A stretch of 32,334 nucleotides of DNA, taken from NCBI GenBank assembly GCA_031555175.1, contig JAVBUP010000024.1:1-32334 (forward strand), given 5' to 3'. Below the pieces are notes generated by a model that worked only from the letters and a program-made list of their open reading frames with translations, had not been told where the DNA came from and made no database searches. The translations under genes and the position numbers were made by a program. Positions 7,414 through 15,137 of the stretch are shown here, piece after piece. The stretch comes from JAVBUP01 sp031555175. Lineage in GTDB: Bacteria > Bacillota_I > Bacilli_A > Erysipelotrichales > Coprobacillaceae. Numbering within the stretch: position 1 is the first letter of the stretch; each line of letters begins with the position of its first letter.

Positions 7414-8499
7414 ATGGAATATCTAAAACTACTATTTGATAAAGTTAGTAGTCGAAAATTCACTTTGACGATTGTTAATACATTATGTTTATCAATAATT
7501 TTCTTAATTGGGTATATTTCTTGGCCACTATGGTCAGGTATCGTAAGCATAATTATTAGTTTAATAAAACCTTTCTTTATTGGTTTCTTAATAGCATATG
7601 TCTGTAATCCTTTTTTAGTAATGCTAGAGAAAAAAGGAATGAGTCGTTCAGCTGCAATATTTGTTGTAATAATTATAATGTTATTTATTATTGTATTATT
7701 CATTGGAACATTAATTCCAATGCTATATGATCGCGCCTCAGAATTAGTAAATACTTTCTCTGGTGGATTAGGAGAAATTCAAGATTGGATTTATGAATCA
7801 TTTGAATTTGATATAGCGCCATACATCCAACAAATTCGTGAGTACATCTTCTCTATCCCTGAGCAATGGGATGTATTAGATAATACAATCGATATTGTTT
7901 CTTCTATCCTAAGTACTTTCTCAACTTATGTTATCTACTTTGTATTATCAATTTATTTTATGAGTGGATTTAATAAAATCAAACATACAATTCATATTAT
8001 TACAAATTATATACATAAAAACACCTATGAATATTTAAGTGTTATTGATAAAGAATTAAATGCCTATGTTAAAGCAATGCTTATCTTAATGTTAGTTAAA
8101 TCATTAATATATTGTGTAATGTACTTTATCATTGGTCATCCAAACTGGATGATTCTAGGACTATTAACTGGTCTATCTTCAATCATACCATATGTTGGTC
8201 CAATTATTAGTAATGCAATTGGAATTATTACTGCTTTAAATCTACCGATGATGAGTATAGTTTTATTATTAGTATTTATCGCAATATTGTCGAATACTGA
8301 CAATTATATTTTAGGACCAAAAATTTTCTCTAAGCGCGTGGAGCTTGGACCATTGTGGGTATTATTTGGATTATTAGCTGGTTCAACGCTATATGGAATA
8401 ACTGGAGTAATTATTGCGGTACCAATATTATTGATCATCCGCATCACATTCCAAACTTATGTAAAACGACATCCAAATGTAATCAAAGAAAGTAATTAA
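7414..8499 (+). CDS. AI-2E family transporter (YtvI/PerM-like)
   Basis: A 361-residue inner-membrane protein with a cluster of hydrophobic segments at the N-terminus (about 25-105), an extramembrane middle region (about 105-155) and further segments to residue 350. SSIIPYVGPIISNAIG (about 250-265) and the C-terminal GLLAGSTLYGITGVIIAVPI block mark the AI-2E/PerM family. Members export quorum signals or act as Na+/H+ antiporters, so the substrate is not predictable. RBS AAGGAGTTG. Single-gene unit with its own promoter and terminator. Confidence 0.88.
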   Translation: MEYLKLLFDKVSSRKFTLTIVNTLCLSIIFLIGYISWPLWSGIVSIIISLIKPFFIGFLIAYVCNPFLVMLEKKGMSRSAAIFVVIIIMLFIIVLFIGTLIPMLYDRASELVNTFSGGLGEIQDWIYESFEFDIAPYIQQIREYIFSIPEQWDVLDNTIDIVSSILSTFSTYVIYFVLSIYFMSGFNKIKHTIHIITNYIHKNTYEYLSVIDKELNAYVKAMLILMLVKSLIYCVMYFIIGHPNWMILGLLTGLSSIIPYVGPIISNAIGIITALNLPMMSIVLLLVFIAILSNTDNYILGPKIFSKRVELGPLWVLFGLLAGSTLYGITGVIIAVPILLIIRITFQTYVKRHPNVIKESN

Positions 8500-8530
8500 G
8501 GTTATGAGCCATCTCATAACCTTTTTCTTT
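8500..8530 (+). terminator. Terminator of the AI-2E family gene
   Basis: A perfect 9-bp GGTTATGAG stem (8500-8508 with 8513-8521, loop CCAT) followed by TTTTTCTTT, starting directly after the stop codon. Confidence 0.9.
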
Positions 8531-8532
8531 CG

Positions 8533-8610
8533 TTAACACATGCAACCAATAATCACTAATAAAATAAATAATACGAGTACAATTGTAAACGAATTTTCAT
8601 GGAATAACAT
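8533..8610 (-). CDS. YjcZ/SscA-like sporulation mini-protein (25 aa)
   Basis: A tiny protein: MLFHENSF, then the hydrophobic core TIVLVLFILLVIIG, ending CMC. The core matches the FALIVVLFILLIIVG pattern of the YjcZ/SscA family of small spore proteins. The ribosome binding site (AAGGGGGGAT) is strong. It lies 19 bp downstream of a sister gene in the same direction, so both probably share the sporulation-type promoter at 8754-8780. Family members are coat- or spore-membrane-associated. The precise role is unknown. Confidence 0.75.
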   Translation of the reverse strand: MLFHENSFTIVLVLFILLVIIGCMC

Positions 8611-8629
8611 GTATATCCCCCCTTTTATT

Positions 8630-8725
8630 TTATATGCATAAGCTTCCAATAATAACTAATAGAATAAATAACACAATAATTAACACAAAACTTGAGTTTG
8701 TATGACATCCACAATTTGTTGGCAT
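8630..8725 (-). CDS. YjcZ/SscA-like sporulation mini-protein (31 aa)
   Basis: MPTNCGCHTNSS is followed by the hydrophobic core FVLIIVLFILLVIIG and the tail SLCI. The core is nearly the same as in the neighbouring 25-residue protein, so the pair arose by duplication. The N-terminus carries a Cys-Gly-Cys-His group that the other copy lacks. RBS GGTGAG. A sigma-K-like promoter (AC, 16 bp, CATAGTATA) lies 29 bp upstream. Very short genes of this kind are often missed by annotation. Confidence 0.75.
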   Translation of the reverse strand: MPTNCGCHTNSSFVLIIVLFILLVIIGSLCI

Positions 8726-8753
8726 TTATCTCACCACTCTTCCTTACACACTG

Positions 8754-8780
8754 TATACTATGATAGTTTTCAATTTAGGT
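8754..8780 (-). promoter_or_regulatory. Sigma-K/E-like sporulation promoter of the mini-protein genes
   Basis: On the minus strand: AC (8780-8779), exactly 16 bp, then CATAGTATA (8762-8754). This fits the known mother-cell consensus AC-N16-CATAnnnTA of sigma-K. Predicted start near 8746, before the RBS of the 31-aa protein. Confidence 0.55.
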
Positions 8781-8800
8781 ACTGTGTTTTCGCCTAAATC

Positions 8801-8829
8801 TTGTTTTTTTTATTAAAAAATGCTATCAT
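8801..8829 (+). promoter_or_regulatory. Promoter of the first prsA-like gene
   Basis: TTGTTT (8801-8806), 17 bp, TATCAT (8824-8829), with TGC directly before the -10 (an extended -10). Confidence 0.55.
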
Positions 8830-8857
8830 GAAAATGTTATTCTAAGGAGGAATGATT

Positions 8858-9835
8858 ATGAAGTTAAGGAAAATGGTTTTAGGAGTTACTGCTCTTGCTA
8901 TCCTAACAGGGTGCGGTGCCAAAACTAAAGTTGTAGGTGGAAATTATGTAGTTGCATCTGTAGGTGAAAAAGACATCCTAGCAGATCATATATATAATAA
9001 GATGTTATCATCAGCATCAGGAGATTACTTATTATTTCAATATGTAGAAGAGCAAATAATTAATGTGTATTTCCCTAAAACTGATACAATGATAGAAGCA
9101 GCAAAACTTGAAAGAGAAACTATTGAATCTCAATATCAAAATTACTATGGTACTAGTTGGAAAACTCAATTAGACTATGCGTTATATCAAAATGGGTTTA
9201 ATGATATGGATGAATATGAGCAAAGATATGTCTACATTCTTCAATACAATGAATATATAAGCAAATATATTGATGAAAACTTTGATGCTGTATTTGATGA
9301 TTATTATGACTATGCTAACCCAAGACTTGTTAGTCACATCTTAGTCAAGATTGCTGATCTTGATAATCCAACTGAAGAAGAGACAGCTAAACTTAATACT
9401 GTAAAGCAAAAATTAGCTGCTGCAACTACAATGGAAGAATGGGCAGCAATCGCTAAAGAATACTCAGATGATACTGGTAGTGCTATAAACGGTGGAAATC
9501 TTGGTTTAAGTGATGATAATACTGAATATGTTGAGGAATTCTTAAAAGTTTCAACAACTATTAAACAAGGTGTATTAAGTGACCCAGTTAAAGTTGATGC
9601 ATCTAACTATAAAGGATATCATTTCATATGGGTAACTGAAGATAAAAAAGAAGTATTAAAAGCTGATATGAGTATTAGAGAAACTTTGATGGAAACTTTA
9701 AAAACTTATGATGATTATATAAGTTTAATGGTTTATCAAGATTATGATATTGTAATTAATGATGAAAATTTAGCAGCTGCGCTTAATGATTATATTGAAG
9801 ATCAATCAAAAGCAAGAGCTGAACTTAGAAAGTAG
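8858..9835 (+). CDS. PrsA-like foldase lipoprotein (PPIC parvulin)
   Basis: A lipid-anchored extracellular folding factor for exported proteins. An N-terminal signal peptide ends in the lipobox LTGC, so the mature protein starts at that Cys (about residue 19). A helical N-terminal domain (about 35-140) is followed by a parvulin-type peptidyl-prolyl isomerase domain (SHILVKI near 155 to about 260, with GGNLGLS) and a helical C-terminus: 325 residues. An ATG at 8852 is only one base from AAGGAGG, so the ATG at 8858 (7-base spacing) is chosen. The second PrsA-like gene follows 9 bp after the stop. Confidence 0.9.
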   Translation: MKLRKMVLGVTALAILTGCGAKTKVVGGNYVVASVGEKDILADHIYNKMLSSASGDYLLFQYVEEQIINVYFPKTDTMIEAAKLERETIESQYQNYYGTSWKTQLDYALYQNGFNDMDEYEQRYVYILQYNEYISKYIDENFDAVFDDYYDYANPRLVSHILVKIADLDNPTEEETAKLNTVKQKLAAATTMEEWAAIAKEYSDDTGSAINGGNLGLSDDNTEYVEEFLKVSTTIKQGVLSDPVKVDASNYKGYHFIWVTEDKKEVLKADMSIRETLMETLKTYDDYISLMVYQDYDIVINDENLAAALNDYIEDQSKARAELRK

Positions 9836-9844
9836 GTAATGAAC

Positions 9845-10708
9845 ATGAAAAAAATTATAGCAATTTTACTTGTGCTTACAACTGTAGTTGGATGTTCATC
9901 ATCTAGTAACGCATATACTTCAAAAGTAAGTGATGCCAATTCAACTATTCTAACTATTAATGGAACAGAAGTTAAGAAACAAGATTTATATGAATATTTA
10001 TTAGCAGCTATTGGCGTTGATATTTTAGATCAAGAAGCATTAGTAATTGTTGCAGATATTGAATTAACAGATAAAGATGCAATTGAAGCTAAAGTTAATG
10101 AAAAATTCGATGACTATATGAAAACATTTGGTGAAGATGCAGATAAATACTTCAAGACTTATGGTTATGCAGATGCTGAAGACTTTAAGGAAAAATTATG
10201 TCGACCAAATGCTTTAACATTATTATTAATGGAAAAGTATATCAATGAAAATTATGAAGATATTTTAGCAGCTTATTCATTTAGAACTGCTAAGCATATC
10301 CAAGTTGCTACGAAAGATGAAGTTCCAGCAATTTTAGATCGCTTAAGTGCTGGTGAAGACTTCGCAGCTATCGCTAAAGAATTATCAACTGATACTACAA
10401 CAGCTTCCTCTGGTGGAGACTTAGGTCTTGTTAGTGCTGAAACTACATCAATTGATGAAAATCTTGTAGCTGCAATTAGTGTAGCTGATAAAGTTGGATT
10501 AATTAATGGATCAATTGCAACAGCAAATGGTTATAGCATTGTCTATATTGATGAGGTGGATGCCGAAGTACTAAAAGATCAAATCGCAACTTATTTGACT
10601 TCTAGTGAAAATATTTTAGAAGAAACTAAATCTCATTATTATAAAAAGAACGCTTATGATATTTATGAAAAATCATTTGCCAAAACGTTCAGCAATTATG
10701 TAAAATAA
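9845..10708 (+). CDS. Second PrsA-like foldase lipoprotein
   Basis: A 287-residue paralogue of the preceding gene with a shorter N-terminal domain. Signal peptide with lipobox VVGC followed by a Ser-rich linker. The N-terminal domain starts near STILTINGTEVKKQDLYEYLL. The parvulin core runs from AKHIQVAT (about 148) through GGDLGLVS. The ATG at 9845 fits the AGGT ribosome binding site better than the ATG at 9839. Two adjacent foldases may serve different client proteins. They form an operon with each other, and the HIT gene follows after a terminator. Confidence 0.88.
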   Translation: MKKIIAILLVLTTVVGCSSSSNAYTSKVSDANSTILTINGTEVKKQDLYEYLLAAIGVDILDQEALVIVADIELTDKDAIEAKVNEKFDDYMKTFGEDADKYFKTYGYADAEDFKEKLCRPNALTLLLMEKYINENYEDILAAYSFRTAKHIQVATKDEVPAILDRLSAGEDFAAIAKELSTDTTTASSGGDLGLVSAETTSIDENLVAAISVADKVGLINGSIATANGYSIVYIDEVDAEVLKDQIATYLTSSENILEETKSHYYKKNAYDIYEKSFAKTFSNYVK

Positions 10709-10730
10709 GTGTGTAAACACTTATTTTTTC
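10704..10730 (+). terminator. Terminator overlapping the second prsA-like stop codon
   Basis: A perfect 9-bp stem (10704-10712 with 10717-10725, loop GTAA) followed by TTTTTC. The TAA stop (10706-10708) lies in the left arm. Some read-through into the HIT gene is likely because no clear promoter separates them. Confidence 0.75.
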
Positions 10731-10746
10731 TTAAGGAGGAACAATT

Positions 10747-11142
10747 ATGAATAACTGTATTTTTTGTAGAATTGCAAATGGAGAGATACCTTGTGCGAAA
10801 ATTTATGAAGATGAATATGTAGTAGCATTTTTAGATCTTGGGCAAATCACTTATGGTCATACTTTAGTTATCCCAAAAAAACATGTACGCAATATTTTGG
10901 AATTAGATTCTGATACTGCTACTCAAGTATTTAGAGTTGTCAATAATCTTTCAAAAAAGATAGTTAAAAAATTAAATGCTAAAGGATGTAATATACTATC
11001 TAACGCTGAAGAAATTGCTGGCCAATCTGTATTCCATTTCCATGTCCATATCATCCCTAGATATGATGAAAATGATGGTTTTAGTTATAAAACAAGACAG
11101 AATAAATTTGATTTAGAAGAAATTAAAGCTAAAATTATTTAA
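10747..11142 (+). CDS. HIT family nucleotide-binding protein
   Basis: A 131-residue histidine-triad protein of the HinT/Hit branch, which hydrolyses purine nucleoside phosphoramidates or similar AMP conjugates. The triad is H97-F-H99-V-H101 followed by IIPRY. An N-terminal CIFC (C4, C7) is half of the zinc site common in bacterial HIT proteins. RBS TAAGGAGGA. In Bacilli a hit gene is also found close to prsA, which supports both calls. Confidence 0.92.
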   Translation: MNNCIFCRIANGEIPCAKIYEDEYVVAFLDLGQITYGHTLVIPKKHVRNILELDSDTATQVFRVVNNLSKKIVKKLNAKGCNILSNAEEIAGQSVFHFHVHIIPRYDENDGFSYKTRQNKFDLEEIKAKII

Positions 11143-11172
11143 TACACCTTAGACTATAAGGTGTATTTTTTT
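11141..11172 (+). terminator. Terminator of the HIT gene
   Basis: A perfect 10-bp stem (11141-11150 with 11158-11167, loop AGACTAT) followed by a T run. The HIT stop codon (11140-11142) overlaps the left arm. Confidence 0.85.
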
Positions 11173-11196
11173 GGGAATAATATTGATGGTGATATT

Positions 11197-12516
11197 ATGG
11201 ACAATAAATTTGAGACACTAATAATGAATAAAAGTTTTGATATTGTAAAAAAACAAATCAATTCAAATAATAACGCTTTTACCCTTTACTTGATTGATGG
11301 CTTTGCCAAAGATATGATTATGATGCAAGTTATTACTAGATTACAATTATTAAATGATAAAGAGACAATTTCTGATCTAGATAAAATAATAAAGAACAAT
11401 TTAAGTTATATTGAAACATCATTTACTGATGATATTAATTTAGCGATACAAATGTTTTTATCTGGTGCAATTATCTTGATTGGGAAAAATACTACTGGTT
11501 ACTTGATAATTGATGCTAGAGAATATCCAGTCAGAGGGATTAATGAACCAGAACTTGAAAAGGTGACTCGTGGTCCTAAAGATGGTTTTACAGAAACCAT
11601 TATATTCAATACTGCTTTGATTAGACGGCGTATTAGAGATAAGGATTTGAATTTTGAATTAATGACTATCGGCAATAAGTCTGGAACTAATATTGCTATA
11701 GGATATTTGGATGATACAGTAAATAAAGAAACATTAGCAATTATAAAAGATAAACTGAATAATATTAATGTCGATAATCTTTTCGCTGGTGAAAAAACAC
11801 TTATTGAATTATTAATGCCCCAACAATTATTAAACCCTCTACCTAAGGTTAGATATACTGAACGACCAGATGTTGCCAGTAACCACTTATTAGAAGGTCA
11901 TATTATTATTGTTGTTGATAATACTCCCAGCGTAATAATGTTCCCAACTACTATCTTCCATTTTTTTGAACATCCAGAAGATTATTATTCAAATATTGTT
12001 ATTGGAACATATTTACGCTATGTTCGCTTCATTGCTATTTTAGTTACACTACTTGCTATGCCAGTCTATATGTTTAACTCTAGCACCCCAAATCTCTGGC
12101 AATTTCTAATTATAGAAGTAGGAATTGATATGCTTCGTATCTCATCTATGAATACTCCCTCAAATCTTAACACTATTTTTTCACTTATTGCTGGGATAGT
12201 TGTATCAGAGATAGCAGTCCAATCTGGAGTAATAGATAGCAGCATTGTCTTAATTGGCGCACTAACAGGATTTACTAATTTTCTAATTCCTAGCATTGAA
12301 TTCTCTTATGCAATTAAAATATTTAGAATATTTTTACTACTACTAACTTATTTATTTAGTATTCCTGGATTTATAATTGGTATAGTAATTATTTTAATAA
12401 CTATTTATTTTACTGATAATGGTACAAATATTTCTTATACTTATCCATTAATTCCACTAGATATCAAAAAATTGAAATCGATTTTTATTAGAAAACCAGC
12501 TAAAAATATCAAATAA
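11197..12516 (+). CDS. GerA family spore germination protein, orphan A subunit
   Basis: A 439-residue protein of the GerA/SpoVAF family, the A subunit of nutrient germinant receptors in the spore inner membrane. The N-terminal soluble part shows LYLIDGFAKDMI, GYLIIDAREYPVRGI and RGPKDGFTETI blocks. PSVIMFPTTIFHFF precedes about four membrane segments ending at PGFIIGIVIILITIYF. An upstream GTG would put the start inside the HIT terminator; the ATG at 11197 with GGTGAT in front is chosen. No B (transporter-like) or C (lipoprotein) subunit gene is next to it: it is followed directly by a terminator and an opposite-strand gene. A SpoVAF-like role is possible. Confidence 0.85.
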   Translation: MDNKFETLIMNKSFDIVKKQINSNNNAFTLYLIDGFAKDMIMMQVITRLQLLNDKETISDLDKIIKNNLSYIETSFTDDINLAIQMFLSGAIILIGKNTTGYLIIDAREYPVRGINEPELEKVTRGPKDGFTETIIFNTALIRRRIRDKDLNFELMTIGNKSGTNIAIGYLDDTVNKETLAIIKDKLNNINVDNLFAGEKTLIELLMPQQLLNPLPKVRYTERPDVASNHLLEGHIIIVVDNTPSVIMFPTTIFHFFEHPEDYYSNIVIGTYLRYVRFIAILVTLLAMPVYMFNSSTPNLWQFLIIEVGIDMLRISSMNTPSNLNTIFSLIAGIVVSEIAVQSGVIDSSIVLIGALTGFTNFLIPSIEFSYAIKIFRIFLLLLTYLFSIPGFIIGIVIILITIYFTDNGTNISYTYPLIPLDIKKLKSIFIRKPAKNIK

Positions 12517-12541
12517 AAAAGACTTGAACTACAAGTCTTTT
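12517..12541. terminator. Bidirectional terminator between the GerA gene and the glyoxalase gene
   Basis: A perfect 10-bp stem (12517-12526 with 12532-12541, loop AACTA). The T tract is stronger on the minus strand (TTTTTTATTT) than on plus. Confidence 0.8.
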
Positions 12542-12546
12542 GTTAT

Positions 12547-12909
12547 CTATTTTGCGGGTAACACCTCTAGCCAATATCCATCTGGATCTTCAATAAAATA
12601 TATTCCCATGGCCTCATTAATAAAGCAAACACAACCCATTTCTGTATGCAATTCAAGCGCCTTATTATAGTCGTGTGTTTCAAAAGCTAAGTGGAATTCA
12701 TTATCACCAAGTTCGTATTTTTGAGGGTGATCGTCTAGATATGTTAATTCTAGTAAATGTGTTCCTACTCCATCTTGTAAATAAACAATAGTAAAGTTAT
12801 GACCATCAATTCTCTTATACTCAGTTAAACCCAATGCTTTATGATAAAATTCCAAACTAATCTTTAGGTTAGATACATTTAAATTATTGTGAATCATTTT
12901 AAATAACAT
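12547..12909 (-). CDS. Glyoxalase I-like protein (VOC family)
   Basis: A 120-residue protein matching lactoylglutathione lyase (detoxification of methylglyoxal). All four metal ligands of the family are seen: H7 (MIHNNL), E54 (HLLEL), H73 (EFHLAF) and E115 (GYWLEV). GGAGG stands 7 bases before the ATG at 12909, so the longer frame starting at 12939 is rejected. Low-G+C bacteria often use bacillithiol or other thiols instead of glutathione, so the thiol partner is open. Confidence 0.85.
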   Translation of the reverse strand: MLFKMIHNNLNVSNLKISLEFYHKALGLTEYKRIDGHNFTIVYLQDGVGTHLLELTYLDDHPQKYELGDNEFHLAFETHDYNKALELHTEMGCVCFINEAMGIYFIEDPDGYWLEVLPAK

Positions 12910-12942
12910 ATAACTACCTCCATTTCTATATTCTATCATAAT

Positions 12943-12973
12943 ACTAAAAAAATAACATCGTGAGATGTTATTT
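12943..12973 (-). terminator. Terminator overlapping the M3 peptidase stop codon
   Basis: A perfect 10-bp stem (12950-12959 with 12964-12973, loop GTGA), then TTTTTTTAGTA on minus. The TAA stop (12968-12970) is inside the stem. Confidence 0.85.
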
Positions 12974-14644
12974 TAAATATTCTTCTAAACCATTAACAAC
13001 GAATTCTACGCATCCATCCTCAAATGGTGATTTTAATCCTGCTTGTTTTAAAGTAGTAGTAAAATCATTTATCCCAGCTGATTTAGTAAATTGTAAATAT
13101 TTACTCCATGCCTCATTAAAGTCCCTATCTTTTAAAACTTTGAACTGTAATGCACAGATTTGTGCTAGACAATAATCAATGTAATAGAATGGCACTTCAT
13201 AAATATGAGCTTGACGTTGCCAAGTACCGCCCTCTCCAAAGAATGGATCTCCATCATAATCTAAGTGCGGCTTATACTCAGATTCGAGTTTTTTCCATAC
13301 CTCTTTTCTTTGCGCTGGAGTCAATTCTGGTTGCTCATAAACAATATGTTGGAATTCATCGACCATACATCCATAAGGAATAAATAGTATCGCATCTACT
13401 AAATGCATATATAGATAATCATCTTTTCTATCCTTAAAGAATAATTCCATCCATGATTCAGTGAAGAACTCCATTGACATTGAATGAACTTCGGCAGTTT
13501 CCATACCAATACGTTTATGTTCCTTAACTTCCATATTTCTAGCTAAGTAAGCTTCAAACGCATGCCCACATTCATGTGTTAACACATCGATATCTCCAGA
13601 TGTTCCATTAAAATTTGCAAATACAAACGGAGATTTGTATTTGTCGATTTCAGTACAGTATCCTCCACCAGCTTTACCTTTCTTCGATAATACATCGAAT
13701 AGTTCATTATCTAACATGAACTCAAAGAATTCTTTTGTCTCAGGTGATAACTGCGCATACATCTTTTTACCATTTTCAAAAATTTCTTCAGGTGTGCCAA
13801 TAGGTTTTGGATTTCCATTTGTAAAATTGATTGGCTCATCCATAAAAGTTAAACGTTCAAATCCTAAACGAACTCTTTTTTCTTCATATAATCTAGTGGC
13901 TAATGGTACTAAGTATTTTTTGACTTGGTCCCTAAAGTTTTTGACCATATCTTTATCATAACAATTACGCCCCATGATATAGTATCCAAGTTCGATAAAG
14001 TTTTCATAACCTAATTTTTGTGCCGCTCTCGTTCTTATTCTAACTAAATCGTCGTATATAGTATCTAACTCTTCTTTATTATTCATAAAAAACTCTGTTC
14101 TTTTTGTAAATGCTTCAACTCTAGTATCACGATCTAAATCTTGCATATACTTTCCAAGCATTGGAAGATTCAACTCTTCTCCTCTAAAATCTATTTTAGC
14201 AGATGCTAGTAGCTTTTGATATTTTGTAGATAAGGCATTAATTTCTTGCAATTCGGGAATTATTTTCTCATCAAATGCCTTTTTATCAATCATCATGTTC
14301 TTTATTGGTAATGACCCCATAACTTCTTTTTCAAAGTTATCTCTAAATTTAGAATCAAGAAAAGCATTATTATAGCGGCTGTTTAGTTCATCAAATAATG
14401 GGCCCATTTCATCGTAGTATCCTTGTTCCTTTTCATAAAATGGATCAGTTGTATCAATACTTTGAAAAATTGAGGCAAGCGTTATACTTGTCGATAATTC
14501 CTCCGTAATTTCATAATACTTTTTGTGAGCATCCTTAGCATCATTAAATGATTGGGCACTACTAAACTGATCTAAAATAACTTCAAAGTCTTTTTTAAAC
14601 GCTTCATATTCTACTCTAACATAAGGCATTTCTTTCAATTTCAT
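12968..14644 (-). CDS. M3 family oligoendopeptidase
   Basis: A 558-residue cytoplasmic zinc metallopeptidase that degrades short peptides (PepF/thimet type). The zinc site is HECGH (H357, E358, H361) with the third ligand E385 in AEVHSM. The length fits the shorter PepF-like branch (about 560 residues). The ATG is preceded by AGGTAGGT. Single gene with its own promoter and terminator. Confidence 0.93.
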   Translation of the reverse strand: MKLKEMPYVRVEYEAFKKDFEVILDQFSSAQSFNDAKDAHKKYYEITEELSTSITLASIFQSIDTTDPFYEKEQGYYDEMGPLFDELNSRYNNAFLDSKFRDNFEKEVMGSLPIKNMMIDKKAFDEKIIPELQEINALSTKYQKLLASAKIDFRGEELNLPMLGKYMQDLDRDTRVEAFTKRTEFFMNNKEELDTIYDDLVRIRTRAAQKLGYENFIELGYYIMGRNCYDKDMVKNFRDQVKKYLVPLATRLYEEKRVRLGFERLTFMDEPINFTNGNPKPIGTPEEIFENGKKMYAQLSPETKEFFEFMLDNELFDVLSKKGKAGGGYCTEIDKYKSPFVFANFNGTSGDIDVLTHECGHAFEAYLARNMEVKEHKRIGMETAEVHSMSMEFFTESWMELFFKDRKDDYLYMHLVDAILFIPYGCMVDEFQHIVYEQPELTPAQRKEVWKKLESEYKPHLDYDGDPFFGEGGTWQRQAHIYEVPFYYIDYCLAQICALQFKVLKDRDFNEAWSKYLQFTKSAGINDFTTTLKQAGLKSPFEDGCVEFVVNGLEEYLK

Positions 14645-14669
14645 AATATTACCTACCTTTCATAAGGGT

Positions 14670-14675
14670 ATTATA
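14670..14675 (-). promoter_or_regulatory. -10 element of the M3 peptidase gene
   Basis: A perfect minus-strand TATAAT 26 bp before the ATG. The best -35 (TTGCAT) is 22 bp away, too far for a standard promoter, so the assignment is tentative. Confidence 0.4.
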
Positions 14676-14728
14676 CACTATAAATCTGACTATTTTCATG
14701 CAATTTAGCAATAAATTCAAAAAAGGTA

Positions 14729-14757
14729 TTGCAATTATTAGTAACAAGGTATATTAT
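14729..14757 (+). promoter_or_regulatory. Promoter of the padR operon
   Basis: TTGCAA (14729-14734), 17 bp, TATTAT (14752-14757). The predicted start near 14764 lies in the first of three operator-like repeats. Confidence 0.6.
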
Positions 14758-14760
14758 ATG

Positions 14761-14808
14761 TGTGTAAAACACAGTATGTGTAAAACAAAGTATAGTGTTA
14801 AACACAAG
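14761..14808 (+). repeat. Three tandem operator-like repeats in the padR leader
   Basis: Copies: TGTGTAAAACACAGTA (14761-14776), TGTGTAAAACAAAGTA (14777-14792) and a variant whose core GTGTTAAACACA starts at 14795. Spacing is 16 then 17 bp. Copies 1 and 3 are palindromic (TGTGT-AAA-ACACA; GTGTT-A-AACAC). They fill the space between the -10 and the AAGGAGG ribosome binding site. The likely role is binding of the PadR protein encoded just downstream, as many PadR repressors autoregulate. Confidence 0.7.
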
Positions 14809-14816
14809 GAGGGCAT

Positions 14817-15137
14817 ATGGACACACAGTTTAAAAAAGGTATTTTAGATATTTGTGTTCTAGCAACTCTAGCAAGAGAAGAGATGTATGGCTATGGATTA
14901 AAAGTAGAAATGTCCAAATTAATGGATGTGAATGAGAACACTTTATATCCTCTACTACGTCGCTTAGAAGCTGATGGGTTATTAGAAACATATTCTAATA
15001 TTTCTGATGAAAGAAGAGTTAGAAAATATTATAAGATTACACAAGAAGGAATTAATAGATTGGATATTTTGAGAAAAGAATGGAATGACTTCAAAAAAGT
15101 CGCAGATATAATTATCGGGGGTAACGACAATGACTAA
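14817..15137 (+). CDS. PadR family transcriptional regulator
   Basis: A 106-residue winged-helix regulator of the short PadR-s2 type. The N-terminus DICVLATLAREEMYGYGL, the NENTLYPLLRRLEADGLLE recognition region and the RKYYKITQEG wing are typical. Family members sense small molecules or envelope stress and often control ABC exporters. RBS AAGGAGG. The stop overlaps the next start by 8 bp, so the two genes are translationally coupled, as PadR/DUF1700 pairs commonly are. Operator-like repeats lie directly upstream. Confidence 0.92.
   Translation: MDTQFKKGILDICVLATLAREEMYGYGLKVEMSKLMDVNENTLYPLLRRLEADGLLETYSNISDERRVRKYYKITQEGINRLDILRKEWNDFKKVADIIIGGNDND

Noticed and set aside
10704..10725. GTGTAAACAC in the prsA terminator as a PadR operator
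   Set aside because: It resembles the padR repeats but is the loop side of a terminator stem with a T run and is not near a promoter.
12960..13961. Plus-strand frames of 71, 77 and 108 codons inside the M3 peptidase gene
   Set aside because: They are antisense to a complete metallopeptidase with an intact HECGH site and have no start signals.
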